A DNA stretch of 64,000 bases from Actinomycetota bacterium. GTDB lineage: Bacteria; Actinomycetota; Geothermincolia; Geothermincolales; RBG-13-55-18. Of the stretch, positions 9,327-17,571 are shown piece after piece (within the stretch, counting starts at the first letter, position 1; every line of letters starts with the position of its first letter). The stretch is taken from contig JACIXC010000011.1 in NCBI GenBank assembly GCA_014360655.1, positions 41,637 to 105,636 of the forward strand. The letters are read 5' to 3'. The notes under the pieces are model-generated. The model did no database searches. It had not been told where the DNA came from and saw nothing but the letters and a program-made list of their open reading frames with translations. A program made the position numbers and the translations under genes.

Positions 9327-10355
9327 ATGATGTCTTATATGAATAGGGATAGAAGGTTTATTGCAATCATCCTTATGTTCATCCTTGCTTATTCCTGTAC
9401 GGCGATGGCGGCATGCGGGGGATTAGGAAAGAAATCTTCCGGCTATACATGGGAAAAGGTGCTTGAAAACCAGGGGTTAAGCCTCGTTGATATATCGATT
9501 CTTGACGAAAGCAATATCTGGGCCATCGATTGGGTGGATGAGGTAAATGGCTTATTTTCAAAAGCACCATTCTTTAATGGCAAAGGGTGGGATAAACAGT
9601 ATTCATTTGAAGGTTCAATGTTAACCGATATATATATCTGTGACGTGCCCAACATTTGGGCTGTAGGAAGCTACAAGTTAGAAGAAGGCTTATACCCAGG
9701 AAGGATATTTTCTTATGACGGGCAATGTTGGCAGATGAGATTTGAAACTCAAGATAAATCAGGGCTGATAAGCGTAATCGTCTTAGATGAGAATCACGTT
9801 TGGGCGGCCGGAAAAGGCATCTATTTCTTCAATGGGTCGGAGTGGTCAAAGCAGTTTGAGTCAGCCGAGCGGCTTCAAAGCATTTATGCCCTGGATGCTG
9901 ACGACGCTTGGGCGGTCAGCGAAAGCGGGATGATCTATCACTTCGACGGTTCCTCCTGGAGCGAACAGCAGAGGCTGCATTTCCCCAATGAGAGATTCTT
10001 TATATCCCACGCACGGATGCATGCGCTTGATGAAAGTCACGCATGGGCAGCCCTCTACGACACGGAATCGGAGATAACCAGGATATTCTTCTTCGACGGC
10101 TCGTCCTGGGAGGAGCAGCTGGAACTGCCCAGGACCATGGTGGTCACGGGGATACATGCGCTGGACGAAAAACATGTCTGGGCGAGCTGCGGCAACGCCT
10201 TTGGCAAGCAATGCCCCATCCTCTTCTTCGATGGAAGGGAGTGGAGCATACAGGAAGAGTGCGACGAGTCCCTGATAGGAATAAAAGCATTAAGCGAGGA
10301 TGAGATTCTTGCCGTGGGGGAAAGCGGAAGCATCTACAAGGGCAGGAAGGATTAA
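9327..10355 (+). CDS. Lipoprotein with WA-repeat beta-propeller, candidate immunity partner
   Basis: This 342-residue protein has a signal peptide ending in AMAACGG, a good lipobox with Cys near residue 30. The mature part has about six or seven repeats of ~45 residues. Each pairs a 'LDExHVWAx' strand with an 'IYFFNGSEWSKQ / FFDGSSWEEQ' strand, the signature of secreted WD/kelch/YCF48-like propellers. A GGGGTGA site precedes the start. It immediately follows the cassette 3 tip, and its composition is less GC-rich than the RHS core. Such propellers normally bind proteins or glycans. A role in neutralising the tip is suggested by location only. An independent surface lipoprotein is the alternative. 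Confidence 0.75.
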   Translation: MMSYMNRDRRFIAIILMFILAYSCTAMAACGGLGKKSSGYTWEKVLENQGLSLVDISILDESNIWAIDWVDEVNGLFSKAPFFNGKGWDKQYSFEGSMLTDIYICDVPNIWAVGSYKLEEGLYPGRIFSYDGQCWQMRFETQDKSGLISVIVLDENHVWAAGKGIYFFNGSEWSKQFESAERLQSIYALDADDAWAVSESGMIYHFDGSSWSEQQRLHFPNERFFISHARMHALDESHAWAALYDTESEITRIFFFDGSSWEEQLELPRTMVVTGIHALDEKHVWASCGNAFGKQCPILFFDGREWSIQEECDESLIGIKALSEDEILAVGESGSIYKGRKD

Positions 10356-10399
10356 GGCCGTCAATGCTCATCACGGCAGGAAAGCAAAATGGGCATCCC

Positions 10400-10525
10400 A
10401 ATCCTGCGACCCCTGTGGCAGGATAGAGTCCATGGAAAGAGAGTGGGGAGGGAAGGACAGGGCTTCGGTCGCCCGCGTTCACGTTCAGAGGGGACTGGAT
10501 GGTAGAACGCCGCCCCTTCCTCTCC
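10400..10525 (+). repeat. Leader shared by RHS cassettes 3 and 4, copy 2 (one extra base)
   Basis: This matches 7871-7995 but has one added base (cagaggggac here, caaggggac there). The leader frame therefore no longer joins the RHS core frame, which restarts at the ATG at 10499. The single-base difference is direct evidence that this cassette cannot be read through as cassette 3 can. Confidence 0.7.
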
Positions 10526-11194
10526 GACCCCTCCGGCACCCGCCTTGCCCAGACCGACCACACGAAAGACCCCGCGGAGACCACCCACCCCTTCCGCTCC
10601 CCCCGCGGGGACGTCCTGGCCCTCCTGGACCGGGCCGGGAACCCCACCCGGGCCTACGCCTACTCCCCCTACGGGGAGACGGAGGAGGGATACTCAGAAG
10701 AAGGCACCCCCTTCCTCTTCCAGGACGACTACCTGGACCCCGCCACCTCCCTCTACAACATGCAGGCCCGCTGGTACGACCCCTGCTCCTCCTCCTTCCT
10801 CTCCCCCGACCCGGAGATGGGGGAGGCGCAGGACCCCCAGGCAAGGCTCCCCTACGCCTACTGCGGAGGAGACCCGGTGTACAACTCCGACCCCTCTGGC
10901 AGGACCTACATGGGGGACGAGGGCTGGCTGGCCCAGGGGTATTCCCCCGAGATCGCCCTGGGCCTGGCCGTAACCGGCATGCCCATCCCCCTCAAGATAA
11001 ACATGGACCAGGACATGGCGATAACCTTCTCCGTGAAGAACGGCAGAAAAGCCCGGGCAAAGGCGCAGAGGTCCTCTCAGCCCCCCTCCCCGCGTTACGG
11101 CTGGCAGGAGCTTTCCCGCCTCAACCCGGGATATATGCTGATCACCTACGCCTTCGACAGGCTGGGCAGAGCGAATAAGAGACACGGGCATTGA
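10499..11194 (+). CDS. RHS C-terminal cassette 4, short tip, probably decayed
   Basis: The frame opens at an ATG (MVERRPF) inside the shared leader and enters the RHS core block at about 10526. It reaches the junction GDPVYNSDPSGR near 10894. The tip is only about 95 residues. It starts RTYMGDE as in cassette 2, and its last part, LITYAFDRLGRANKRHGH, again resembles a YD repeat. No immunity-like gene follows, and the arginine promoter comes next. With the frame break upstream, I read this as the oldest or most damaged module of the array. Whether it is expressed is doubtful. Confidence 0.6.
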   Translation: MVERRPFLSDPSGTRLAQTDHTKDPAETTHPFRSPRGDVLALLDRAGNPTRAYAYSPYGETEEGYSEEGTPFLFQDDYLDPATSLYNMQARWYDPCSSSFLSPDPEMGEAQDPQARLPYAYCGGDPVYNSDPSGRTYMGDEGWLAQGYSPEIALGLAVTGMPIPLKINMDQDMAITFSVKNGRKARAKAQRSSQPPSPRYGWQELSRLNPGYMLITYAFDRLGRANKRHGH

Positions 11195-11227
11195 CATGAC
11201 GTAAGCTCGCATATCCATGGCTGGGGC

Positions 11228-11258
11228 TTGACATGAGGACATAAATATGCATTATAAT
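11228..11258 (+). promoter_or_regulatory. Promoter of the arginine operon
   Basis: A consensus -35 TTGACA (11228-11233) and -10 TATAAT (11253-11258) are 19 bp apart. A second TATAAT lies at 11263. The argC start follows ~20-30 bp downstream, and the region is locally AT-rich in a GC-rich surround. Confidence 0.7.
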
Positions 11259-11261
11259 GCA
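11248..11261. promoter_or_regulatory. Candidate ArgR operator (ARG box)
   Basis: TGCATTATAATGCA is a perfect 14-bp palindrome that covers the -10 box. It resembles the half-sites of known ArgR/AhrC boxes (ATGCAT-spacer-ATGCA in actinobacteria). With argR in the same operon, arginine-dependent repression is expected. Confidence 0.7.
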
Positions 11262-11287
11262 ATATAATGTAGATGGGAGTGATAATC

Positions 11288-12322
11288 GTGAAAGTAGGAA
11301 TCATAGGCGCATCCGGGTATACAGGCGCTGAATTGATGCGCATCCTCTTCATGCACCCGCATATCGAGATTGCTTACATAACAGCGCATACTTATGCAGA
11401 GAATAAGGTAGCTGACCTTTATCCCCACCTGCATCCCCTGGGCGGCCTCGACTTCCAGGAGTTCGACGCCGCCAAGGCGCTGGAGGCGGCCGACCTCCAT
11501 TTCGTGGCGCTTCCGCACGGGAAGGCCATGGAAGTGGTCCCTTCCCTTCTGGAGGGAGGCGCAAGGGTGGTGGACCTCTCGGCGGACTACCGCCTGAGGG
11601 ATCCCGGGCTCTACGAATCATGGTACGGGATCGCCCACACCTCGCCGAGCCTTCTCGCGGAGGCGGTCTACGGACTGCCGGAGCTGGCCGCTGACAAGAT
11701 AGCGGGTGCGAGCCTGGTCGCCGTTCCGGGCTGCTACCCCACTGCCGCCCTCCTGGCGCTGGCGCCACTGGTCGCACGGGGATACGACCTGGAAGGGGCG
11801 GTCATCGACGCCAAGTCAGGGGTTTCCGGCGCCGGCAGGACCCTCTCTCTCGCCGCGCATTTCGCCCAGGCGGAGGGAAGCGTGAAGCCTTACGGCGTGG
11901 GCTCCCACCGCCATATGCCGGAGATCGAGAACGTGTTGGGCGCCCTTGCCGGGAAAGAGGTGAAGGTGGTCTTCGTGCCCCATCTCGTGCCCATGAGCCG
12001 CGGCATCCTGGCCACGTGCTACGTGCGGACGGCGGGCGGCATCACGGAGCGGGAGGTGGAGGAGGCCTACCGGGAGTTCTACGGCGGTTCCCCGTTCGTC
12101 GTCTTGCTGGAGAGGGGCCGCTTTCCCGAGACCAAGTGCGTCGCGGGCAGCAATTACTGCCACCTGGGATGGCACCTGGACGAAGCGAGGATGACGCTGA
12201 CCGTGGCCGCGGCCATCGACAACCTGGTGAAGGGGGCGTCCGGGCAGGCGGTGCAGTGCATGAACCTCATGCTGGGATACGAGGAGGCGACCGGGCTCGG
12301 GGCCCTGGGAATATTTCCCTGA
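11288..12322 (+). CDS. argC: N-acetyl-gamma-glutamyl-phosphate reductase
   Basis: ArgC reduces N-acetylglutamyl phosphate to the semialdehyde with NADPH, the third step of ornithine synthesis. The N-terminus has the nucleotide-binding GIIGASGYTGAEL. The catalytic Cys is near residue 149 in AVPGCYPTAALLAL. The length of 344 residues is normal. I chose the GTG at 11288 because GGGAG lies 8 bp upstream and the protein then begins MKVGIIG. An ATG at 11273 is in frame but overlaps the ribosome site. It is the first gene of the arg operon, directly behind the candidate ArgR-controlled promoter. Confidence 0.97.
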   Translation: MKVGIIGASGYTGAELMRILFMHPHIEIAYITAHTYAENKVADLYPHLHPLGGLDFQEFDAAKALEAADLHFVALPHGKAMEVVPSLLEGGARVVDLSADYRLRDPGLYESWYGIAHTSPSLLAEAVYGLPELAADKIAGASLVAVPGCYPTAALLALAPLVARGYDLEGAVIDAKSGVSGAGRTLSLAAHFAQAEGSVKPYGVGSHRHMPEIENVLGALAGKEVKVVFVPHLVPMSRGILATCYVRTAGGITEREVEEAYREFYGGSPFVVLLERGRFPETKCVAGSNYCHLGWHLDEARMTLTVAAAIDNLVKGASGQAVQCMNLMLGYEEATGLGALGIFP

Positions 12323-12395
12323 GAGCTGTTTGGCGCGCCGAAGAGAGGCCCGGTGAATAAAGAGAGGCCCGGTGAAGAGAGTTGGTGACGGGAGC

Positions 12396-13580
12396 ATGAC
12401 CGTGGATCATCTTGAGCAGCAAGGCGGGGTGTGCGCACCGCAGGGCTTTCTGGCCGCTGGGGCGTCCTGCGGCCTGAAGGCGAGCGGCGACCTCGACCTG
12501 TGCCTAATCGTCTGCGAGGAACGTTGTCCCGCGGCGGGAGTCTTCACCCGCAACGCGTTCCGCGCGGCCCCCGTGCTGCTGACCATGAAGAACCTGGAGG
12601 ACGGTTACCTGCAGGCGGTGGTGGCCAACAGCGGCAACGCCAATGCCTGGACGGGCGAACGCGGCCGCGAAGACGCCGCCCTCATGGCGGCCCTGGCGGC
12701 GGAATGCCTGGGCATCCCGGCGGAAGACGTTGCCGTGGCCTCCACGGGGGTGATCGGGAGTCACCTGGATATGGAAAAGATTAACAGAGGCATCCGGGCG
12801 GCGGCGTCCGGCCTGAAGCGCGATGGCAGCCACGAGGCGGCGAAGGCAATAATGACCACGGACAAGGGCCCCAAAGAGGCGGCGGTGAGCTTCGGCGGTT
12901 TCACGGTGGGGGGCATCGCCAAGGGGGCGGGAATGATCCGTCCCGAAATGGCCACCATGCTGGCCTTCCTGACGACCGATGCGAAGACATCCCCTCCGGA
13001 GCTCGCCGAGGGCCTGCGCAGGGCGGTGGACCGCACCTTCAACCGCATCACCGTGGACGGGTGCACCAGCACCAACGACATGGTGGTGGCCATGGCCAGC
13101 GGCAGGTCCGGGGTATCTCTGGGCGCGGAGGAGGTGGCGGAGGCGTTCCTGCCCGTTTGTTCTCGCCTCGCGCGCGCCATCGTCAGGGATGGAGAGGGGG
13201 CCACGCGCCTCATCGTGGTGCGCGTGCACGGGGCGCGCGACCTGGAGGAAGCGCTGCTGGCCGCCAGGGCGGTGTCGGAATCCCCCCTGGTGAAGACGGC
13301 GTTCTTCGGCCGTGATCCCAACTGGGGGCGCGTGGTGCAGGCGCTGGGAGCGGCCATACGCGACCTTGACGAGGCCGGTGTAAGGGTCCTCTTCGGCGGC
13401 CTGGAGGTTGCCGGGGGCGGACATCCCGTGCACGCGGACGAGGCAGGCTTGAAGAAGGTCATGTCGTCCGAGGAGGTGGAGCTGGACATTCACCTGGGCA
13501 GGGGGGATGCGGAGGAGGAGGTACTTACCTGCGACCTCGGTTACGAATACGTGAGGATAAACGCGGAGTACCACACCTGA
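12396..13580 (+). CDS. argJ: Bifunctional ornithine acetyltransferase / N-acetylglutamate synthase
   Basis: ArgJ moves the acetyl group from N-acetylornithine to glutamate, making the pathway cyclic. Many ArgJ proteins also use acetyl-CoA. The self-cleavage site is visible as PEMATMLAFLTTD, with Thr near residue 187 becoming the N-terminal nucleophile of the beta chain. KGAGMI precedes it. The late motif FGRDPNWGRV is typical. I use the ATG at 12396, with GGTGA 7 bp upstream; a GTG at 12372 is possible. No separate argA or argE is visible nearby, which agrees with a cyclic pathway. Confidence 0.96.
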   Translation: MTVDHLEQQGGVCAPQGFLAAGASCGLKASGDLDLCLIVCEERCPAAGVFTRNAFRAAPVLLTMKNLEDGYLQAVVANSGNANAWTGERGREDAALMAALAAECLGIPAEDVAVASTGVIGSHLDMEKINRGIRAAASGLKRDGSHEAAKAIMTTDKGPKEAAVSFGGFTVGGIAKGAGMIRPEMATMLAFLTTDAKTSPPELAEGLRRAVDRTFNRITVDGCTSTNDMVVAMASGRSGVSLGAEEVAEAFLPVCSRLARAIVRDGEGATRLIVVRVHGARDLEEALLAARAVSESPLVKTAFFGRDPNWGRVVQALGAAIRDLDEAGVRVLFGGLEVAGGGHPVHADEAGLKKVMSSEEVELDIHLGRGDAEEEVLTCDLGYEYVRINAEYHT

Positions 13581-13646
13581 GGCGGCAGTCGGCGGAAGAG
13601 GCGCACGAGGAAACGGGTGGTGAAAGGCGACCCAAAGGAGAAGGAG

Positions 13647-14531
13647 ATGAAAGCGGCCAAGGAAAAGGCGAGGGTGCTCATGGAGGCGCTCCCCTACATC
13701 AAGGAATATTACGGCAAGACGGTGGTGGTGAAGTTCGGCGGCAACGCCATGGAGAACGAGGCGCTCAAGGAGAGCTTCGCCTCCGACATCGTGCTCATGC
13801 GCTACGTGGGCATCAACCCGGTCATCGTGCACGGCGGTGGGCCGCAGGTGAGCGAGTACATGGAGAAACTCTCGCTCGAGGTGCAGTTCGTGGACGGCCA
13901 CCGGGTCACCGACGCCGCCGCCATGGAGGTGGCCAAGATGGTCCTGGTGGGGAAGGTGAACAAGGAGATCGTGTCCCTCATCAACGGGCACGGCACCCTC
14001 GCGGTGGGCCTGTCCGGCGAGGACGGGAACCTCATCATCGCCGCCAAGCGCCGGCACCGGGCGGAAAAGGGGGACGTGGACCTGGGTTTCGTGGGAGAGG
14101 TGAAGAAGATCAACCCGGGGATACTGCACAACCTCATACGGGATGAGTACATCCCCGTGGTGGCGAGCATCGGGGTGGACGAGTCCGGCCAAAGCTACAA
14201 CATCAACGCCGACCTGGTGGCGGGGGCGCTGGCCGGAGCCCTGCGGGCGGACAAGCTCATCTACCTTACCGACGTGGACGGGATCTACCGTGACCTGCAG
14301 GACAGGAAGAGCCTCATACCGGAACTGGATGTGGCGGAGGCCGGGGAATTGGCGCAAAGCGGCATCCTGAGCAGCGGCATGCTGCCGAAACTCGAGAGCT
14401 GCGTGGAGGCAGTGCGCGCGGGAGTGCGCCGGGCCCACATCATCAACGGCACGGTGGAACACGCGCTTCTCCTGGAGCTCTTCACCGATGCCGGCATAGG
14501 GACCATGGTGCGCGCGGGGTCGGATGGGTGA
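13647..14531 (+). CDS. argB: Acetylglutamate kinase
   Basis: ArgB phosphorylates N-acetylglutamate with ATP and is usually the arginine-inhibited step. Visible motifs are VVVKFGGNAM (phosphate-binding Lys), IVHGGGPQVSEYM and YNINADLVAGALAGAL. The ATG at 13647 is preferred because GGAG lies 6 bp upstream. In-frame GTG codons at 13617/13620 would add 10 residues. The N-terminal helix KAAKEKARVLMEALPYI fits the type that supports hexamers and arginine feedback, but this is inferred. It sits between argJ and argD. Confidence 0.96.
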   Translation: MKAAKEKARVLMEALPYIKEYYGKTVVVKFGGNAMENEALKESFASDIVLMRYVGINPVIVHGGGPQVSEYMEKLSLEVQFVDGHRVTDAAAMEVAKMVLVGKVNKEIVSLINGHGTLAVGLSGEDGNLIIAAKRRHRAEKGDVDLGFVGEVKKINPGILHNLIRDEYIPVVASIGVDESGQSYNINADLVAGALAGALRADKLIYLTDVDGIYRDLQDRKSLIPELDVAEAGELAQSGILSSGMLPKLESCVEAVRAGVRRAHIINGTVEHALLLELFTDAGIGTMVRAGSDG

Positions 14532-14701
14532 TGCGAGACGGGAGCCCGGACGGAACGGGGACCTGGTAAGAACAGGAAGAGGGTAAAAGGGAACCGTGAA
14601 AGCCAAACGGCTGCCAAGGCTAAAGACGAACGGCGACAAAGGCTAAGGACGAACGGGAACCGAACAGGAATAGAGGGAACCAGGACAAGAAGGAGCATCT
14701 G

Positions 14702-15895
14702 ATGTACGACCTGGAGTGGGTTGAGAAAACGGACGCTGAATGCCTCATGTCGACCTACCGCCGACTGCCGGTTCTCTTCGTCAGGGGGCACGGCACCCGG
14801 CTCTGGGACCACGAGGGGAAGGAGTACGTGGACTTCGTCTCCGGGCTCGGGCCCTGCGTGGCAGGTCACTGTCACGCCGAGATAATCGCCGCGGTGGCCC
14901 GCCAGGCGTCCCAGCTCATCCACGTTTCCAACCTTTACCATACGTTGCCCCAGGCCGAGCTGGCGGAGATGCTCACGCGCCTCACCTTCGCCGACCGGGT
15001 TTTCTTCTGCAACAGCGGCACTGAGGCCAACGAGGCCGCCATCAAGCTGGCCAGGAAGTACATGCGCACGGTGCGCGGCGAGGACCGCTACAAGGTCATC
15101 TCCGCCCTGAGGTCCTTCCACGGGCGCACCTACGGTTCCCTCGCGGCCACGGGTCAGCCCGAGAAGGCGGAGCCTTTCCGGCCCTTGCTCGAAGGTTTCG
15201 TGCACGTCCCTTTCAACGACGAGGATGCCCTGAGGGACGCGGTGGACGAAAGCACGTGCGCGGTGCTGCTGGAGCCGGTGCAGGGAGAGGGAGGGGTATA
15301 CGTGGCCGAGCCCTCCTTCCTCGAGGCGGCGAGGGAAGCCTGCAACGAAAAGGGAGCGCTCCTCATCCTTGACGAGGTGCAGACCGGCATGGGACGGACG
15401 GGCACCCTGTTCGCCCACGAGCAGTTCGGGGTGCTGCCCGACATGATGGTGGTGGCCAAGGGGCTGGCCGGCGGCCTGCCCATCGGAGCCCTGCTGGCCA
15501 CGGAGGAGGTGTCCAGGGGTTTCTCGCCCGGGGATCACGGGAGCACCTTCGGCGGTAACCCGGTAGTGTGCGCCGCAGCGCTGGCCGTGCTCACCGTGCT
15601 GCGAGAGGAACAACTGGTGGAGAACGCCGCGCGCGTGGGACGGCATTTCATCGCACGCCTGCGCGAGCTGCAGGGAAAGGCCGCATGCGTGGCCGACGTG
15701 CGCGGTCTCGGGCTCATGCTCGCCGTGGAGCTGGAGGGGAAGGACGCCGCGCAGGTGGCCCTTTCCTGCCTGGAGAGGGGATACGTGGTGAACAACATCG
15801 GGGAGAGGATACTGCGTTTCCTGCCGCCCCTCTCCGTCTCCACCCGGGAGGTGGACGGCCTCGTCGCCGTGCTGGAGGAGCTGCTGAGATCTTGA
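14702..15895 (+). CDS. argD: Acetylornithine aminotransferase
   Basis: This PLP enzyme converts N-acetylglutamate semialdehyde to N-acetylornithine with glutamate. Family motifs are NSGTEANEAAIKLARKY, the SFHGRTYGSLAATGQ block, LDEVQTGMGRTG and the Schiff-base Lys near residue 253 in VVAKGLAGGLPIG. At 397 residues it is full length. AAGGAG precedes the ATG. A 170-bp gap separates it from argB and contains an imperfect direct repeat (aaggctaaagacgaacgg / aaggctaaggacgaacgg). Confidence 0.96.
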   Translation: MYDLEWVEKTDAECLMSTYRRLPVLFVRGHGTRLWDHEGKEYVDFVSGLGPCVAGHCHAEIIAAVARQASQLIHVSNLYHTLPQAELAEMLTRLTFADRVFFCNSGTEANEAAIKLARKYMRTVRGEDRYKVISALRSFHGRTYGSLAATGQPEKAEPFRPLLEGFVHVPFNDEDALRDAVDESTCAVLLEPVQGEGGVYVAEPSFLEAAREACNEKGALLILDEVQTGMGRTGTLFAHEQFGVLPDMMVVAKGLAGGLPIGALLATEEVSRGFSPGDHGSTFGGNPVVCAAALAVLTVLREEQLVENAARVGRHFIARLRELQGKAACVADVRGLGLMLAVELEGKDAAQVALSCLERGYVVNNIGERILRFLPPLSVSTREVDGLVAVLEELLRS

Positions 15896-15944
15896 GGGCG
15901 GTCATATCAGGAAGAAGAGAGGTCGGATCGGAAAGAGAAAAAAG

Positions 15945-16877
15945 GTGAGGGAAGTGGTTCTCAAGGGAAGGGATTTTCTAAGCGTTGCCGACCTGGGGGC
16001 GGAGGAGCTGCTCCTCCTGCTCGAGGAGGCGGCGGCCTTCAAACGCTCCCTGCGCGAGGGGAACGTGGTGCGCGGCCTGCGGGGGAAGATGGTGGCCCTC
16101 GTGTTCCAGAAGCCCTCGACGCGCACGCGGGTGTCCTTCGAGGCCGCGGTGCACCACCTGGGAGGACACCCGTTGACGCTCAACGCTTCCGAGCTGCAGC
16201 TGGGAAGGGGTGAGACCATCGGCGACACGGGAAAGGTTCTCTCGCGCTACGTGCACGCCATAACCCTGCGTACCTTCGCCCACCGGGAGGTGGAGGAGCT
16301 GGCGGAGGCGGCGACGGTGCCGGTGATCAACGCCCTGACCGACCTGGAGCATCCCTGCCAGATCCTGGCAGACCTCCTCACGGTGAAGGAGCATTTCGGC
16401 GACCTGCGGGGTCTGCGCCTGACCTACCTGGGGGACGGGAACAACGTCGCCAATTCCCTGGCCCTGGGTTGCGCCCTGGCGGGGATGTACTATATCGCCG
16501 CCTGTCCGGCCGGCCACGCCCCCGACGCCGCCGTGCTGGCACGGGCCCGCGCCCTGGGGGGCGAGGACGCGGTGCGGGTGGTGGAGGACCCGGAGGAGGC
16601 GGTGAGCGGCGCCCACGTCCTCTACACGGACGTGTGGTTCTCCATGGGGCAGGACAGGGAGCCGGGCAAGGAGGCGAGCCTGCGTCCCTACCAGCTCAAC
16701 GCGGAGTTGTTGGAGCGGGCGGCACCGGAGGCGGTGGTCATGCACTGCCTTCCCGCGCACAGGGGAGAGGAGATCACCGACGAGGTCATCGACGGGCCGC
16801 GTTCCCTGGTCTGGGACCAGGCTGAGAACCGCATGCACGCACAGGCGGCCCTGCTCCATCTCCTTGTCGGGGAATGA
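15945..16877 (+). CDS. argF: Ornithine carbamoyltransferase
   Basis: ArgF joins ornithine and carbamoyl phosphate to citrulline. The carbamoyl-phosphate loop PSTRTRVSFE is at residues 57-66 and the HPCQILADLLT motif near 137. MHCLPAHRGEEI near 266 marks ornithine rather than aspartate specificity. At 310 residues it is full length. The start is a GTG; another GTG 9 bp downstream (VVLKGRDFL) is possible. It lies 49 bp after argD and 9 bp before argR. Confidence 0.96.
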   Translation: MREVVLKGRDFLSVADLGAEELLLLLEEAAAFKRSLREGNVVRGLRGKMVALVFQKPSTRTRVSFEAAVHHLGGHPLTLNASELQLGRGETIGDTGKVLSRYVHAITLRTFAHREVEELAEAATVPVINALTDLEHPCQILADLLTVKEHFGDLRGLRLTYLGDGNNVANSLALGCALAGMYYIAACPAGHAPDAAVLARARALGGEDAVRVVEDPEEAVSGAHVLYTDVWFSMGQDREPGKEASLRPYQLNAELLERAAPEAVVMHCLPAHRGEEITDEVIDGPRSLVWDQAENRMHAQAALLHLLVGE

Positions 16878-16886
16878 GGGGAGAAC

Positions 16887-17333
16887 TTGGACAGGAAGCG
16901 CAGGAGAGAGCTGATCCGGGAGCTGATCGAGAGCAACAGCCCCTCCAGCCAGGCCGAGTTGGTGGAGTTGCTTTCCAGGAGGGGCGTGGTGGTCGACCAG
17001 TCCACCGTGTCAAGGGACCTGAAGGAGATGGGTGCCGTGCGCCTTCCCGGGGGTAGGTACGCCCTGCCCGAGGCGGGAGAGGCGCCAGCGGACGAGCGCG
17101 AGCTGGCGCGTGGCCTGCGCGAGTTCGTCCTCTCAGTCGAGGCCAGCGGCAACCTGGTGGTGTTGCGCACCGCTCCCGGGAACGCGCATGCCATGGCGGT
17201 TATCCTGGACCGGGCGCGCCTTCCGCAGGTGGCGGGGACGGTGGCCGGCGACGACACCATCCTGGTGGTGGTGAGGGAGGGCTTCCGGGCGGCGGACATG
17301 GCGCGGGAACTGCGCGGGCAGGGCGGGCTGTGA
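16887..17333 (+). CDS. argR: Arginine repressor
   Basis: ArgR is a hexameric arginine-sensing repressor. The winged helix is visible as SQAELVELLSRRGV, then VDQSTVSRDLKEMGAVR. The C-terminal oligomerisation/arginine core carries GNAHAMAVILD and GTVAGDDTILVVV. At 148 residues the length is typical. The start is TTG with GGGGAG upstream. Its place inside the operon, with a palindrome over the argC -10 box, indicates autoregulation. Confidence 0.95.
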   Translation: MDRKRRRELIRELIESNSPSSQAELVELLSRRGVVVDQSTVSRDLKEMGAVRLPGGRYALPEAGEAPADERELARGLREFVLSVEASGNLVVLRTAPGNAHAMAVILDRARLPQVAGTVAGDDTILVVVREGFRAADMARELRGQGGL

Positions 17334-17571
17334 GCGGCCGTCGCCGGTAGATGAAGGGCGTGAGGCCCCGCACGGCTCCGCGCGTGCCGGGTCGGCGGCG
17401 CGGCGTAGGCAGCGAGGCGGCGGGCTGTTATCCTTTGATAATGAGTCGCGTCATATCGTGAGCGGGGCGAGCGAGCTCCTTCCGGAGCGGCGAGTCATTT
17501 GCTCGCGTTGGAAAGAGGGGCCACGGTGTGCGGCACCGGGCGGCGAGGACTTCAAGCGAGGCGAAGGGATC

